64,000 nt of DNA. It comes from Macrostomum hystrix. Lineage: Eukaryota > Platyhelminthes > Macrostomidae. The DNA lies in NCBI GenBank assembly GCA_950097015.1, contig CATNEN010000008.1, positions 2,728,001 through 2,792,000 on the forward strand. Reading direction: 5' to 3'. The position numbers were made by a program, and so were the translations under genes. Under the pieces are notes generated by a model. That model was not told where the DNA came from and did no database searches. It was given only the letters and a program-made list of their open reading frames with translations. Positions 41,162 through 55,384 of the stretch are shown in pieces; within the stretch, counting starts at the first letter, position 1; each line of letters begins with the position of its first letter.

Positions 41162-41950
41162 AAATTAACAATTCAAAACAAAAAGCGATCAGCATGTTCG
41201 ACTCAGCTACTTATTGATGTAAGTAGCTTAGACAAATGTGAACTTTTTTATTTAAAAAACTTTAAATTCTGGTTCCACACGGCGACTGTATCTAAAATAG
41301 CGTTTTAAAAATCAGCTTAATCAAAGTTGTGTCGCAAGTTTATTTCAAACAAATGTTTTACATTCGTTTTGTAATCTAGCATAACCCATCAGTAGTGCAG
41401 ATAGTTCAATGTTAAATGTTTATTATTTATATTTTGTTGCCAAACTGCTCACTGTTTTGCCATTTTTATTTCTAAACCTAAACCTGTTCCAGTTTGTAAT
41501 TCTTTGTAATTACTCTAGCCTCAAAAAAGATTAAAATGCTTTTTATCGTTTACTTACTAGTAGTATATGCCATTTTTTTGCTATATTAATTTTCTTATCT
41601 CAAAAACTTACCTAAGCCATTGTTGTTTGTTGTGTGTGTGTTTTTTACAGACTGTGTTTGTTGTCAAATAGCTAACTTTCTTGGATTTTATTCCGAAATA
41701 GGGTATGTTGGAAAATGTAATTATTAACGACTTTATGGTTCTTTAAAAATATGTTTTAATACTATTTCAAGTAATATACTCGTATTATCTGGACTCGATA
41801 ACTCAGTTCGCAAGCATCCCAGAGTGAGATCATACCTGCACAATATATCTTCTTGCTTTGAAATCTATTATATATTAGCCTCTAAAATGCTGATCTCAGA
41901 ATGGCTTCGAGTGTGGCCAGTCTTATTCCTTGTGTTGATTTTTTCTGATT
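41162..41950. other. erlin 3' flank, no gene seen
   Basis: AT-rich; probably the erlin 3' UTR at its start. No other gene or array recognised. Confidence 0.45.
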
Positions 41951-41954
41951 TGGG

Positions 41955-42480
41955 AGATTAGGAAACGAGAGGGGATCGGGGGTGAGGTGAGGGATCGAGA
42001 AGGGAGATCAGGGATCGAATGAAAAGGGGTAGAATGAAAAGCACAGAATTAAAGGGGTAGAATGAAAGGGGGTATAATTCAAAGGGTAGATAAAGTGGAT
42101 AACTAAGGGATAGTGAGGGAGAGACATGAGGGTTTGAGAGCTGAGATGAGGGATCGAGAGGGGATGTAAGGGATCGAGAGGTGAGATGAGGGATCGAGAG
42201 GTGAGATGAGGGATCGAGAGGGGAGATAAGGAAGATGAGGGAGATGAGGGATCGAGAGGGGATGTAAGGGATCGAGACGGGATGTAAGGGATCGAGAGGG
42301 GATGTAAGGGATCGAGAGGTGAGATGAGGGATCGAGAGGGGAGATGAGGGATCGAGAGGGGAGATAAGGAAGATGAGGAAGATAAGGGAGAGAGAGAGAG
42401 GGGGGAGATAAGGGAGATGAGGGATCGAGAGGGGAGATAAGGAAGATAAGGGAGATGAGGGATCGAGAGGGGAGATAAAA
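41955..42480. repeat. purine-rich minisatellite, about 20-bp unit
   Basis: GATGAGGGATCGAGAGGGGA-type units with variants GGGATGTAAGGGATCGAGAC. It is interrupted at about 42015-42115 by a near-copy of the erlin intron 3 array (AGAATGAAAAGGGGTAGAAT, GGGGGTATAATTCAAAGGG). It is almost entirely purine on the plus strand. Confidence 0.9.
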
Positions 42481-43230
42481 TAATTAACAATATCATCAAC
42501 AATAATGGCCGGCATGGTTAAATGATGAAATTTCGTGAGCATTTTGGTGGTTTTTGTCACCAGACACCCTGACGAGACTCGTTGAATATCTTGACGATGC
42601 CGATGTTGTGGGATTTTGGAAGTTGTTTCATCAGATAGAGCGGAAATTTTTTGCCCGTGTTTTGTACTTTCATTGCGATCGGTTGAATGTTTCGGGAGAT
42701 ACAGAAAAATATTGTGAATTCTACTGTTAAACTGGTACAATTTAGCGATCGCTCACTATCCTACTTGCAGTAGGCCCAGTTGGTTAAGTAGTTAATACTT
42801 CCTTTCGGCAATTTGGGTTCACTACACGCTGCAGTCGAAGGGCGCTCTCTGATTGGTTGTCAGCGGCAATAGATTCTCTCAGCCAATGGCTGAAGAGCCT
42901 GTTCATCAGGCACTAGTTTGCCGGACCAGCCCAACCGCAGCCAATTCGATATTGGCATTTATAATATTGGCCGCCGTGTAGATCACTCTGAAATCCCTAA
43001 ATATCTAGTCACTTTCCCACACACCAGTGAGAGTTGGACTTTGCGATACGATTCTCGTTTTTTCTTTTGTACGCAGTGCTTCTTCTATAAGAAAATTCAG
43101 TTTTAATATGCCGACGAAGGTTCCGGTGCTGCATCAATATCTAATTTAGTAAATTCTGATTGTTTTCGACTAGGCTGGCTTAAGGTGAGCTCAATGCCAA
43201 TGCGTTTGAATGTGGGATAAAATTGCTACC
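42481..43230. other. intergenic, no gene seen
   Basis: A tRNA-like patch at about 42772-42840 (CCCAGTTGGTTAAGTAGTTA ... TTTGGGTTCACTAC) may be a SINE remnant. A 62-codon plus-strand frame (42918-43106) shows nothing recognisable. Confidence 0.4.
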
Positions 43231-43231
43231 G

Positions 43232-43745
43232 CAGATTCAGTGAGGGAGAGAATGGCACAGTGAGAGAGAGAATGGCACAGTGAGGGAGAGAATGGAACAG
43301 TGAGGGAGAGAATGGAACAGTGAGGGAGAGAATGGCACAGTGAGGGAGAGAATGGCACAGTGAGGGAGAGAATGGCACAGTGAGAGAGAGAATGGCACAG
43401 TGAGGGAGAGAATGGAACAGTGAGGGAGAGAATGGAACAGTGAGGGAGAGAATGGCACAGTGAGGGAGAGAATGGCACAGTGAGGGAGAGAATGGCACAG
43501 TGAGGGAGAGAATGGCACAGTGAGGGAGAGAATGGCACAGTGAGGGAGAGAATGGCACAGTGAGGGAGAGAATGGCACAGTGAGGGAGAGAATGGCACAG
43601 TGAGGGAGAGAATGGCACAGTGAGGGAGAGAATGGCACAGTGAGGGAGAGAATGGCACAGTGAGGGAGAGAATGGCACAGTGAGGGAGAGAATGGCACAG
43701 TGAGGGAGAGAATGGCACAGTGAGGGAGAGAATGGCACAGTGAGC
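43232..43745. repeat. minisatellite, 20-bp unit
   Basis: About 25 units of exactly 20 bp, TGAGGGAGAGAATGGCACAG, very homogeneous. The variants GGAACAG and TGAGAGAG recur as a block in the first half (43250-43440), suggesting a duplicated segment. The near identity implies recent expansion. Minus frames of up to 249 codons are artefacts. Confidence 0.96.
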
Positions 43746-44800
43746 GCATGAATATTTTGTCCAAAAGAACCGCGCAGAAACTAAACCCTCTAGGAGAATT
43801 TCTCTGATCTCCACTCGTTCTTTTTCACTCCAATGCCGAAGTGTGTGAGTAGTTATAGTGTGCTCATATTTTGCCAACAGCTGTTGAGCACAACCCATTG
43901 CCCCAACTCCCAAACATGGCTCCAAGAATAACAATAACAAAAACTACTTAGCTTTTTGTTGAAAATTTGGCGAAAGTTGTACCTTTTTAACAAGTGCCAT
44001 TCAGGGAATTAACAAACGGAAGATTGTAACTATGGCATAGTGTAATTAAAATATTGTGATTAGCTATGATTTTTATTGCACTTTTTCGAATATGATAAAA
44101 ATTTAGTCCGAAAATGGTTAGTGTTGGTATCGAGGCACAAGTGCAGGTTATCACACACGGATTTCTAGCAAATGCAACCATAAAATTGGCACCTCCGGGG
44201 GGCAATATTGGAAGCAAGAAATGTGTGTTGCAGCAATTTTCACAGAAGTCGCACAAATATCTCTAATTCCCGTCTTTGGCTAAGATATTTGCATTACCTT
44301 GAGGCCACTGGAGGTTGGCTTGGAAGAATACTTTCCTAACCTTCAAGGAAGCAGTAAAACTATTTACGACTCTGAAGTCACAGTCACTTACTGTACGACT
44401 TTCGCTTTGTATTAAGAAATTCTAACTAACATTGTGTATTAGAAGATAGTAGAGTAGTTTGCAAACTGCAATGTTTATTAGACTGAACTACTAATGGTTC
44501 TCAAAGCGAAAGCTAAAACTTCCACAATGGTTTCCATGCTTATGTCAGTGCTCAACGACTCGCTGAAGCATATCATTCTGCAATGGTCCAACGATTGCTA
44601 ATGCAAGTTCAGAGTTAAATCCTCTGTCTTGTCTCTCTCTGGTTTCATCTGGTGCTGCAACATCTATCTCCCACGGACATTGTTTGAATTGCATATTTAT
44701 AGCTTCAATGAATCACTGCTGCTTTTGTTAATTCTGGTCACGGTTTGTACTTTACTGAACTCTGCAGATCACAAAACACTGGGATAATTATTGGGTGCTG
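43746..44800. other. intergenic, no gene seen
   Basis: Non-repetitive sequence between two arrays. An 89-codon minus frame (43987-44256) and other short frames lack recognisable features. Confidence 0.45.
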
Positions 44801-44805
44801 GATGA

Positions 44806-47800
44806 GACTCTGAGTAGGATAACACATGCTGGGTGAGGCTGTGAGTAGGATAACACATGCTGGGTGAGGCTGTGAGTAGGATAACACATGCTGGGTGAGG
44901 CTGTGAGTAGGATAACACATGCTGGATGAGACTGTGAGTAGGATAACACATGCTGGATGAGGCTGTGAGTAGGATAACACATGCTGGGTGAGACTGTGAG
45001 TAGGATAACACATGCTGGATGAGGCTGTGAGTAGGATAACACATGCTGGATGAGGCTGTGAGTAGGATAACACATGCTGGGTGAGGCTGTGAGTAGGATA
45101 ACACATGCTGGGTGAGGCTTGTGAGTAGGATAACACATGCTGGGTGAGGCTGTGAGTAGGATAACACATGCTGGATGAGGCTGTGAGTAGGATAACACAT
45201 GCTGGGTGAGGCTGTGAGTAGGATAACACATGCTGGATGAGGCTGTGAGTAGGATAACACATGCTGGATGAGGCTGTGAGTAGGATAACACATGCTGGGT
45301 GAGGCTGTGAGTAGGATAACACATGCTGGGTGAGGCTGTGAGTAGGATAACACATGCTGGGTGAGGCTGTGAGTAGGATAACACATGCTGGATGAGGCTG
45401 TGAGTAGGATAACACATGCTGGGTGAGGCTGTGAGTAGGATAACACATGCTGGGTGAGGCTGTGAGTAGGATAACACATGCTGGGTGAGGCTGTGAGTAG
45501 GATAACACATGCTGGATGAGGCTGTGAGTAGGATAACACATGCTGGGTGAGGCTGTGAGTAGGATAACACATGCTGGATGAGGCTGTGAGTAGGATAACA
45601 CATGCTGGATGAGGCTGTGAGTAGGATAACACATGCTGGATGAGGCTGTGAGTAGGATAACACATGCTGGATGAGGCTGTGAGTAGGATAACACATGCGG
45701 GATGAGGCTGTGAGTAGGATAACACATGCTGGATGAGGCTGTGAGTAGGATAACACATGCTGGATGAGGCTGTGAGTAGGATAACACATGCTGGGTGAGG
45801 CTGTGAGTAGGATAACACATGCTGGGTGAGGCTGTGAGTAGGATAACACATGCTGGATGAGGCTGTGAGTAGGATAACACATGCTGGGTGAGGCTGTGAG
45901 TAGGATAACACATGCTGGGTGAGGCTGTGAGTAGGATAACACATGCTGGATGAGGCTGTGAGTAGGATAACACATGCTGGGTGAGGCTGTAAGTAGGATA
46001 ACACATGCTGGGTGAGGCTGTGAGTAGGATAACACATGCTGGGTGAGGCTGTGAGTAGGATAACACATGCTGGATGAGGCTGTGAGTAGGATAACACATG
46101 CCGGGTGAGGCTGTGAGTAGGATAACACATGCTGGATGAGGCTGTGAGTAGGATAACACATGCCGGGTGAGGCTGTGAGTAGGATAACACATGCCGGGTG
46201 AGGCTGTGAGTAGGATAACACATGCTGGGTGAGGCTGTGAGTAGGATAACACATGCTGGATGAGGCTGTGAGTAGGATAACACATGCTGGGTGAGGCTGT
46301 AAGTAGGATATCACATGCTGGATGAGGCTGTGAGTAAGATAACACATGCTGGATGAGGCTGTGAGTAGGATAACACATGCTGGATGAGGCTGTGAGTAGG
46401 ATAACACATGCTGGGTGAGGCTGTGAGTAGGATAACACATGCTGGATGAGGCTGTGAGTAGGATAACACATGCCGGGTGAGGCTGTGAGTAGGATAACAC
46501 ATGCTGGGTGAGACTGTGAGTAGGATAACACATGCTGGGTGAGGCTGTGAGTAGGATAACACATGCTGGATGAGGCTGTGAGTAGGAAAACACATGCTGG
46601 ATGAGGCTGTGAGTAGGATATCACATGCTGGATGAGACTGTGAGTAGGATAACACATGCCGGGTGAGGCTGTGAGTAGGATAACACATGCTGGATGAGGC
46701 TGTGAGTAGGATAACACATGCTGGATGAGGCTGTGAGTAGGATAACACATGCTGGATGAGGCTGTGAGTAGGATAACACATGCTGGATGAGGCTGTGAGT
46801 AGGATAACACATGCCGGGTGAGGCTGTGAGTAGGATAACACATGCTGGGTGAGGACTGTGAGTAGGATAACACATGCTGGGTGAGGCTGTGAGTAGGATA
46901 ACACATGCTGGATGAGGCTGTGAGTAGGATATCACATGCTGGATGAGACTGTGAGTAGGATATCACATGCTGGATGAGGCTGTGAGTAGGATAACACATG
47001 CTGGATGAGGCTGTGAGTAGGAAAACACATGCTGGATGAGGCTGTGAGTAGGATATCACATGCTGGATGAGACTGTGAGTAGGGAAACACATGCTGGATG
47101 AGACTGTGAGTAGGGAAACACATGCTGGATGAGGCTGTGAGTAGGATATCACATGCTGGATGAGGCTGTGAGTAGGATAAAGCATGCTGGATGAGAATGT
47201 GAGCGGGATAAGACATGCTGGATGAGGCTGTGAGTAGGAAAACACATGCTGGATGAGACTGTGAGTAGGATAAAGCATGCTGGATGAGACTGTGAGTAGG
47301 GAAACACATGCTGGATGAGGCCGTGAGTAGGGAAACACATGCTGGATGAGGCTGTGAGTAGGATAAAGCATGCTGGATGAGACTGTGAGTAGGGAAACAC
47401 ATGCTGGATGAGGCTGTAAGTAGGATAAAGCATGCTGGATGAGACTGTGAGTAGGGAAACACATGCTGGATGAGGCCGTGAGTAGGGAAACACATGCTGG
47501 ATGAGGCTGTGAGTAGGATAAAGCATGCTGGATGAGACTGTGAGTAGGGAAACACATGCTGGATGAGGCTGTGAGTAGGATAAAGCATGCTGGATGAGAC
47601 TGTGAGTAGGGAAACACATGCTGGATGAGGCCGTGAGTAGGGAAACACATGCTGGATGAGGCTGTGAGTAGGATAAAGCATGCTGGATGAGACTGTGAGT
47701 AGGGAAACACATGCTGGATGAGGCCGTGAGTAGGGAAACACATGCTGGATGAGACTGTGAGTAGGGAAACACATGCTGGATGAGACTGTGAGTAGGAAAA

Positions 47801-50800
47801 CACATGCTGGGTGAGGCTGTGAGTAGGATAACACATGCTGGATGAGGCTGTGAGTAGGATAACACATGCTGGATGAGGCTGTGAGTAGGATAACACATGC
47901 TGGATGAGGCTGTGAGTAGGATAACACATGCTGGGTGAGGCTGTGAGTAGGATAACACATGCTGGATGAGGCTGTGAGTAGGATAACACATGCTGGATGA
48001 GGCTGTGAGTAAGATAACACATGCTGGGTGAGACTGTGAGTAGGATAACACATGCTGGGTGAGGCTGTGAGTAGGATAACACATGCTGGATGAGGCTGTG
48101 AGTAGGATAACACATGCTGGGTGAGACTGTGAGTAGGATAACACATGCTGGGTGAGGCTGTGAGTAGGATAACACATGCTGGATGAGGCTGTGAGTAGGA
48201 TATCACATGCTGGATGAGACTGTGAGTAGGATATCACATGCTGGATGAGGCTGTGAGTAGGATAACACATGCTGGATGAGGCTGTGAGTAGGAAAACACA
48301 TGCTGGATGAGGCTGTGAGTAGGATATCACATGCTGGATGAGACTGTGAGTAGGGAAACACATGCTGGATGAGACTGTGAGTAGGGAAACACATGCTGGA
48401 TGAGGCTGTGAGTAGGATATCACATGCTGGATGAGGCTGTGAGTAGGATAACACATGCTGGATGAGACTGTGAGTAGGATAAAGCATGCTGGATGAGAAT
48501 GTGAGCGGGATAAGACATGCTGGATGAGACTGTGAGTAGGGAAACACATGCTGGATGAGGCTGTGAGTAGGATAACACATGCTGGATGAGGCTGTGAGTA
48601 GGAAAACACATGCTAGATGAGGCTGTGAGTAGGATAACACATGCTGGATGAGACTGTGAGTAGGATAACACATGCTGGGTGAGGCTGTGAGTAGGATAAC
48701 ACATGCTGGATGAGGCTGTGAGTAGGATAACACATGCTGGATGAGGCTGTGAGTAGGATAACACATGCTGGGTGAGGCTGTGAGTAGGATATCACATGCT
48801 GGATGAGACTGTGAGTAGGAAAACACATGCTGGATGAGGCTGTGAGTAGGATAACACATGCTGGATGAGACTGTGAGTAGGGAAACACATGCTGGATGAG
48901 ACTGTGAGTAGGGAAACACATGCTGGATGAGACTGTGAGTAGGAAAACACATGCTGGATGAGGCTGTGAGTAGGATAACACATGCTGGATGAGGCTGTGA
49001 GTAGGATAACACATGCTGGATGAGGCTGTGAGTGGGATAACACATGCTGGATGAGGCTGTGAGTGGGATAACACATGCTGGGTGAGGCTGTGAGTAGGAT
49101 AACACATGCTGGATGAGGCTGTGAGTGGGATAACACATGCTGGGTGAGGCTGTGAGTAGGATAACACATGCTGGATGAGGCTGTGAGTAGGATAACACAT
49201 GCTGGATGAGGCTGTGAGTAGGATAACACATGCTGGATGAGGCTGTGAGTAGGATAACACATGCTGGGTGAGGCTGTGAGTAGGATAACACATGCTGGAT
49301 GAGGCTGTGAGTAGGATAACACAAGCTGGATGAGGCTGTGAGTAGGATAACACATGCTGGATGAGGCTGTGAGTAGGATAACACATGCTGGATGAGGCTG
49401 TGAGTAGGATAACACATGCTGGATGAGGCTGTGAGTTGGATAAGACATGCTGGATGAGACTGTGAGTAGGATAAAGCATGCTGGATGAGAATGTGAGCGG
49501 GATAAGACATGCTGGATGAGACTGTGAGTAGGGAAACACATGCTGGATGAGGCTGTGAGTAGGATAACACATGCTGGATGAGGCTGTGAGTAGGATATCA
49601 CATGCTGGATGAGGCTGTGAGTAGGATAACACATGCTGGATGAGACTGTGAGTAGGATAAAGCATGCTGGATGAGAATGTGAGCGGGATAAGACATGCTG
49701 GATGAGACTGTGAGTAGGGAAACACATGCTGGATGAGGCTGTGAGTAGGATAACACATGCTGGATGAGGCTGTGAGTAGGAAAACACATGCTAGATGAGG
49801 CTGTGAGTAGGATAACACATGCTGGATGAGACTGTGAGTAGGATAACACATGCTGGGTGAGGCTGTGAGTAGGATAACACATGCTGGATGAGGCTGTGAG
49901 TAGGATAACACATGCTGGATGAGGCTGTGAGTAGGATAACACATGCTGGGTGAGGCTGTGAGTAGGATATCACATGCTGGATGAGACTGTGAGTAGGAAA
50001 ACACATGCTGGATGAGGCTGTGAGTAGGATAACACATGCTGGATGAGACTGTGAGTAGGGAAACACATGCTGGATGAGACTGTGAGTAGGGAAACACATG
50101 CTGGATGAGACTGTGAGTAGGAAAACACATGCTGGATGAGGCTGTGAGTAGGATAACACATGCTGGATGAGGCTGTGAGTAGGATAACACATGCTGGATG
50201 AGGCTGTGAGTGGGATAACACATGCTGGATGAGGCTGTGAGTGGGATAACACATGCTGGGTGAGGCTGTGAGTAGGATAACACATGCTGGATGAGGCTGT
50301 GAGTGGGATAACACATGCTGGGTGAGGCTGTGAGTAGGATAACACATGCTGGATGAGGCTGTGAGTAGGATAACACATGCTGGATGAGGCTGTGAGTAGG
50401 ATAACACATGCTGGATGAGGCTGTGAGTAGGATAACACATGCTGGGTGAGGCTGTGAGTAGGATAACACATGCTGGATGAGGCTGTGAGTAGGATAACAC
50501 AAGCTGGATGAGGCTGTGAGTAGGATAACACATGCTGGATGAGGCTGTGAGTAGGATAACACATGCTGGGTGAGGCTGTGAGTAGGATAACACATGCTGG
50601 ATGAGGCTGTGAGTAGGATAACACATGCTGGATGAGGCTGTGAGTAGGATAACACATGCTGGATGAGGCTGTGAGTAGGATAACACATGCTGGATGAGGC
50701 TGTGAGTAGGATAACACATGCTGGATGAGGCTGTGAGTTGGATAAGACATGCTGGATGAGACTGTGAGTAGGATAACACATGCTGGATGAGGCTGTGAGT

Positions 50801-53092
50801 TGGATAACACATGCTGGATGAGGCTGTGAGTAGGATAACACATGCTGGATGAGGCTGTGAGTAGGATAACACATGCTGGATGAGGCTGTGAGTAGGATAA
50901 CACAAGCTGGATGAGGCTGTGAGTAGGATAACACATGCTGGATGAGGCTGTGAGTAGGATAACACATGCTGGGTGAGGCTGTGAGTAGGATAACACATGC
51001 TGGATGAGGCTGTGAGTAGGATAACACATGCTGGATGAGGCTGTGAGTAGGATAACACATGCTGGATGAGGCTGTGAGTAGGATAACACATGCTGGATGA
51101 GGCTGTGAGTAGGATAACACATGCTGGATGAGGCTGTGAGTTGGATAAGACATGCTGGATGAGACTGTGAGTAGGATAACACATGCTGGATGAGGCTGTG
51201 AGTTGGATAACACATGCTGGATGAGGCTGTGAGTAGGATAACACATGCTGGATGAGGCTGTGAGTAGGATAACACATGCTGGATGAGGCTGTGAGTAGGA
51301 TAACACATGCTGGATGAGGCTGTGAGTAGGATAACACATGCTGGGTGAGGCTGTGAGTAGGATATCACATGCTGGATGAGACTGTGAGTAGGAAAACACA
51401 TGCTGGATGAGGCTGTGAGTAGGATAACACATGCTGGATGAGACTGTGAGTAGGGAAACACATGCTGGATGAGACTGTGAGTAGGGAAACACATGCTGGA
51501 TGAGACTGTGAGTAGGAAAACACATGCTGGATGAGGCTGTGAGTAGGATAACACATGCTGGATGAGGCTGTGAGTAGGATAACACATGCTGGATGAGGCT
51601 GTGAGTGGGATAACACATGCTGGATGAGGCTGTGAGTGGGATAACACATGCTGGGTGAGGCTGTGAGTAGGATAACACATGCTGGATGAGGCTGTGAGTG
51701 GGATAACACATGCTGGGTGAGGCTGTGAGTAGGATAACACATGCTGGATGAGGCTGTGAGTAGGATAACACATGCTGGATGAGGCTGTGAGTAGGATAAC
51801 ACATGCTGGATGAGGCTGTGAGTAGGATAACACATGCTGGGTGAGGCTGTGAGTAGGATAACACATGCTGGATTAGGCTGTGAGTAGGATAACACAAGCT
51901 GGATGAGGCTGTGAGTAGGATAACACATGCTGGATGAGGCTGTGAGTAGGATAACACATGCTGGGTGAGGCTGTGAGTAGGATAACACATGCTGGATGAG
52001 GCTGTGAGTAGGATAACACATGCTGGATGAGGCTGTGAGTAGGATAACACATGCTGGATGAGGCTGTGAGTAGGATAACACATGCTGGATGAGGCTGTGA
52101 GTAGGATAACACATGCTGGATGAGGCTGTGAGTTGGATAAGACATGCTGGATGAGACTGTGAGTAGGATAACACATGCTGGATGAGGCTGTGAGTTGGAT
52201 AACACATGCTGGATGAGGCTGTGAGTAGGATAACACATGCTGGATGAGGCTGTGAGTAGGATAACACATGCTGGATGAGGCTGTGAGTAGGATAACACAA
52301 GCTGGATGAGGCTGTGAGTAGGATAACACATGCTGGATGAGGCTGTGAGTAGGATAACACATGCTGGGTGAGGCTGTGAGTAGGATAACACATGCTGGAT
52401 GAGGCTGTGAGTAGGATAACACATGCTGGATGAGGCTGTGAGTAGGATAACACATGCTGGATGAGGCTGTGAGTAGGATAACACATGCTGGATGAGGCTG
52501 TGAGTAGGATAACACATGCTGGATGAGGCTGTGAGTTGGATAAGACATGCTGGATGAGACTGTGAGTAGGATAACACATGCTGGATGAGGCTGTGAGTTG
52601 GATAACACATGCTGGATGAGGCTGTGAGTAGGATAACACATGCTGGATGAGGCTGTGAGTAGGATAACACATGCTGGATGAGGCTGTGAGTAGGATAACA
52701 CATGCTGGATGAGGCTGTGAGTTGGATAAGACATGCTGGATGAGACTGTGAGTAGGATAACACATGCTGGATGAGGCTGTGAGTTGGATAACACATGCTG
52801 GATGAGGCTGTGAGTAGGATAACACATGCTGGATGAGGCTGTGAGTAGGATAACACATGCTGGATGAGGCTGTGAGTAGGATAACACATGCTGGATGAGG
52901 CTGTGAGTAGGATAACACATGCTGGATGAGGCTGTGAGTTGGATAACACATGCTGGATGAGACTGTGAGTAGGATAACACATGCTGGATGAGGCTGTGAG
53001 TTGGATAACACATGCTGGATGAGGCTGTGAGTAGGATAACACATGCTGGATGAGGCTGTGAGTAGGATAACACATGCTGGATGAGGCTGTGA
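44806..53092. repeat. 8.3-kb minisatellite, 31-bp unit, with higher-order structure
   Basis: About 267 tandem units of 31 bp: GGATAACACATGCTGGATGA plus GGCTGTGAGTA. Variants (GGGTGAGG, GAGACTG, GGGAAACACA, GGATAAAGCA, GGATAAGACA, GTGAGCGGG, GTGAGTTGG, ACAAGCTGG) cluster in domains. The left third is mostly GGGTGAGG/GGATGAGG and 47-48 kb has many GGGAAACAC. The right part shows long duplications with offsets of 1178 bp (38 units) and 1395 bp (45 units). Because 31 is one more than a multiple of 3, each minus frame cycles through all three readings without a stop. This produces frames of up to 1486 codons; I do not regard them as genes. Confidence 0.98.
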
Positions 53093-53495
53093 GTATAGCA
53101 CGGACATGCTGGATACAGGAAACTGTAAAATAGTGATGTATGTCAGTCTCTCGCATGGGTATATTGCGCATAGCTTCGGCAGTTATCCATAGGCCGGACA
53201 TATTAGGTTGCAGTCAGTTTTGTTAAATTCAGTTTTAGGCAAAGCATCGCATTGATGAATTGAATTGGTTTGTTTACGGGTCTGTTTACATGAATTAGTT
53301 AAACGTGCCTTTGAATTTATGCTAATTTATTTAAGCATCCTTAAGTTAAGGGCGTTGCCTGACATGAGAAATCTGCATCTCAGGCTGCAATTGTAATTCA
53401 CTTGCGTGCCAGAAATCTGTTTTTTGCTATCGCAATATTCTGTATTAAACAAGCAGTGTTTAATGAGCCTGGTGACTTTAGTTCAAAGTAGACAA
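53093..53495. other. intergenic, no gene seen
   Basis: Non-repetitive, AT-rich bridge between the 31-bp and the 19-bp arrays. No gene recognised. Confidence 0.5.
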
Positions 53496-53499
53496 AGTA

Positions 53500-54418
53500 G
53501 AGGAAGAGATGTTAGAGAGCGAAAGAGATGGTAGAGAGAGAGCGGAAGAGATGGTAGAGAGTTGAAGAGATGGTAGAGAGCGGAAGAGATGGTAGAGAGC
53601 GGAAGAGATGGTAGAGAGCGAAAGAGATGGTAGACAGAGCGGAAGAGATGATAGAGAGAGCGGAAGAGATGGTAGAGAGCGGAAGAGATGATAGAGAGAG
53701 CGGAAGAGATGGTAGAGAGCGGAAGAGATGATAGAGAGAGCGGAAGAGATGGTAGAGAGCGGAAGAGATGGTAGAGAGCGGAAGAGATGGTAGAGAGCGG
53801 AAGAGATGGTAGAGAGCGGAAGAGATGGTAGAGAGCGGAAGAGATGTTAGAGAGCGGAAGAGATGGTAGAGAGCGGAAGAGATGGTAGAGAGCGGAAGAG
53901 ATGTTAGAGAGCGGAAGAGATGGTAGAGAGCGAAAGAGATGGTAGACAGAGCGGAAGAGATGATAGAGAGAGCGGAAGAGATGGTAGAGAGCGGAAGAGA
54001 TGGTAGAGAGCGGAAGAGATGGTAGAGAGCGGAAGAGATGGTAGAGAGCGGAAGAGCTGGTAGAGAGAGAGCGGAAGAGATGGTAGAGAGCGGAAGAGAT
54101 GTTAGAGAGCGGAAGAGATGATAGAGAGCGGAAGAGATGATAGAGAGCGGAGGAGATGGTAGAGAGCGGAAGAGATGGTAGAGAGCGGAAGAGATGGTAG
54201 AGAGCGGAAGAGATGGTAGAGAGCGGAAGAGATGGTAGAGAGCGGAAGAGATGGTAGAGAGCGGAAGAGATGGTAGAGAGCGGAAGAGATGGTAGAGAGC
54301 GGAAGAGATGGTAGAGAGCGGAAGAGATGGTAGAGAGCGGAAGAGATGGTAGAGAGCGGAAGAGATGGTAGAGAGCGGAAGAGATGGTAGAGAGCGGAAG
54401 AGATGGTAGAGAGCGGAA
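53500..54418. repeat. purine-rich minisatellite, 19-bp unit
   Basis: About 47 units of 19 bp, GATGGTAGAGAGCGGAAGA, with 2-bp AG insertions (GAGAGAGCGG) and GATGTTAG/GATGATAG variants mainly in the first half. The second half (from about 54150) is almost homogeneous, suggesting late expansion at that end. Purine strand bias is strong. Confidence 0.96.
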
Positions 54419-55380
54419 ACGGCCGTGGGTTAGGGTCCAACAGAAGACGCAGACGAATCCAAGCCCAAATATGCCATGTAACTAATCAAAAACGGAAACA
54501 CAAAAGCTGGAACAAACGTAGAGACATTGATGCGCTCAAAGTCGCCCTGGTCGCCATCGTGCCGGTGGGCAGTCATGCAGCGAAAACTAGCCCACCCTCA
54601 GTGCTTTTCTTGCTTGACCAATCTCTCCTATTTTTCTCTTTCTCTGGTCTTGGTAGACTCCATAGCAGCAGCTGCCGGCCTCATCATTTCCCTGAGCTGC
54701 CAGCCTCCGCTCGTCCTCCCCTTCCCCCCAATCAATGCGCTCCGACCTCTGCCCAGAGGCACCCGTCTATCGATCTGGGGCATAACCCTTTGGACCTCAA
54801 CCGAGCCCACCCACACACACATAGCACCCCTTAAATATATAGGCATTTTTCTTGGGCTACAAATAAATTACCTAAATATTTGCCCTTTGGGCGGTTTGAG
54901 TTGAGTTGGGCTAGTGGGAGGGTGGGGTGGCTAGAATTGGCGAAGGAGTGAACTGTGTGCACTCCTACTGTGAGTGTGTTCTCACTCCCTGTTGCTCCTA
55001 GTTGCCAAGTCATCCAGTTTGATTGATTTGGACATCTTTGGCCGGAGTCCCCCAATTAGACTTTGTTATTGCAAAGTCAGTTTTGCGCACTTATTTAAAA
55101 TCATTCTCTGACGGGATAACTGCATTTCACACCCTTCTTGACCAGCTAACTGAGGTTCCTAGATGACTTTCATTAGCTTAGTCTCAGCTGGTTGATGATC
55201 GGTCTGACACTCTGCTCTTGTTTAGTTGAGTGCGTCACTTCCGCGAGTACATAATTGGGACTGGACTCGAAACTGCACCGAAACTGCACCGAAAATGCAC
55301 CGAAGTGTTTCTCTAATTTAGAGTTGAGAATTAGATGTTGGGAAGGAGATAAGTAGATTTAGGGAATGAGACATTGAGAT
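54419..55380. other. intergenic, no gene seen
   Basis: Mixed sequence. Plus-strand frames of 125 and 143 codons (54403-54904) have no domain, and the longer one starts inside the array. Near 55270, ACTGCACCGAAA recurs three times as a small direct repeat. Confidence 0.4.
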
Positions 55381-55384
55381 TTAG

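Noticed and set aside
44738-53201. Very long minus-strand open frames (up to 1486 codons) reading YSQPHPACVILLT-type repeats
   Set aside because: The 31-bp unit is one base longer than a multiple of 3 and has no stop in any minus frame, so all three frames are open for kilobases. Variants change amino acids as freely as silent sites, and start and stop lie at array edges.
54403-54904. 143- and 125-codon plus frames
   Set aside because: One starts inside the 19-bp array. Neither has recognisable motifs or coding-like composition.
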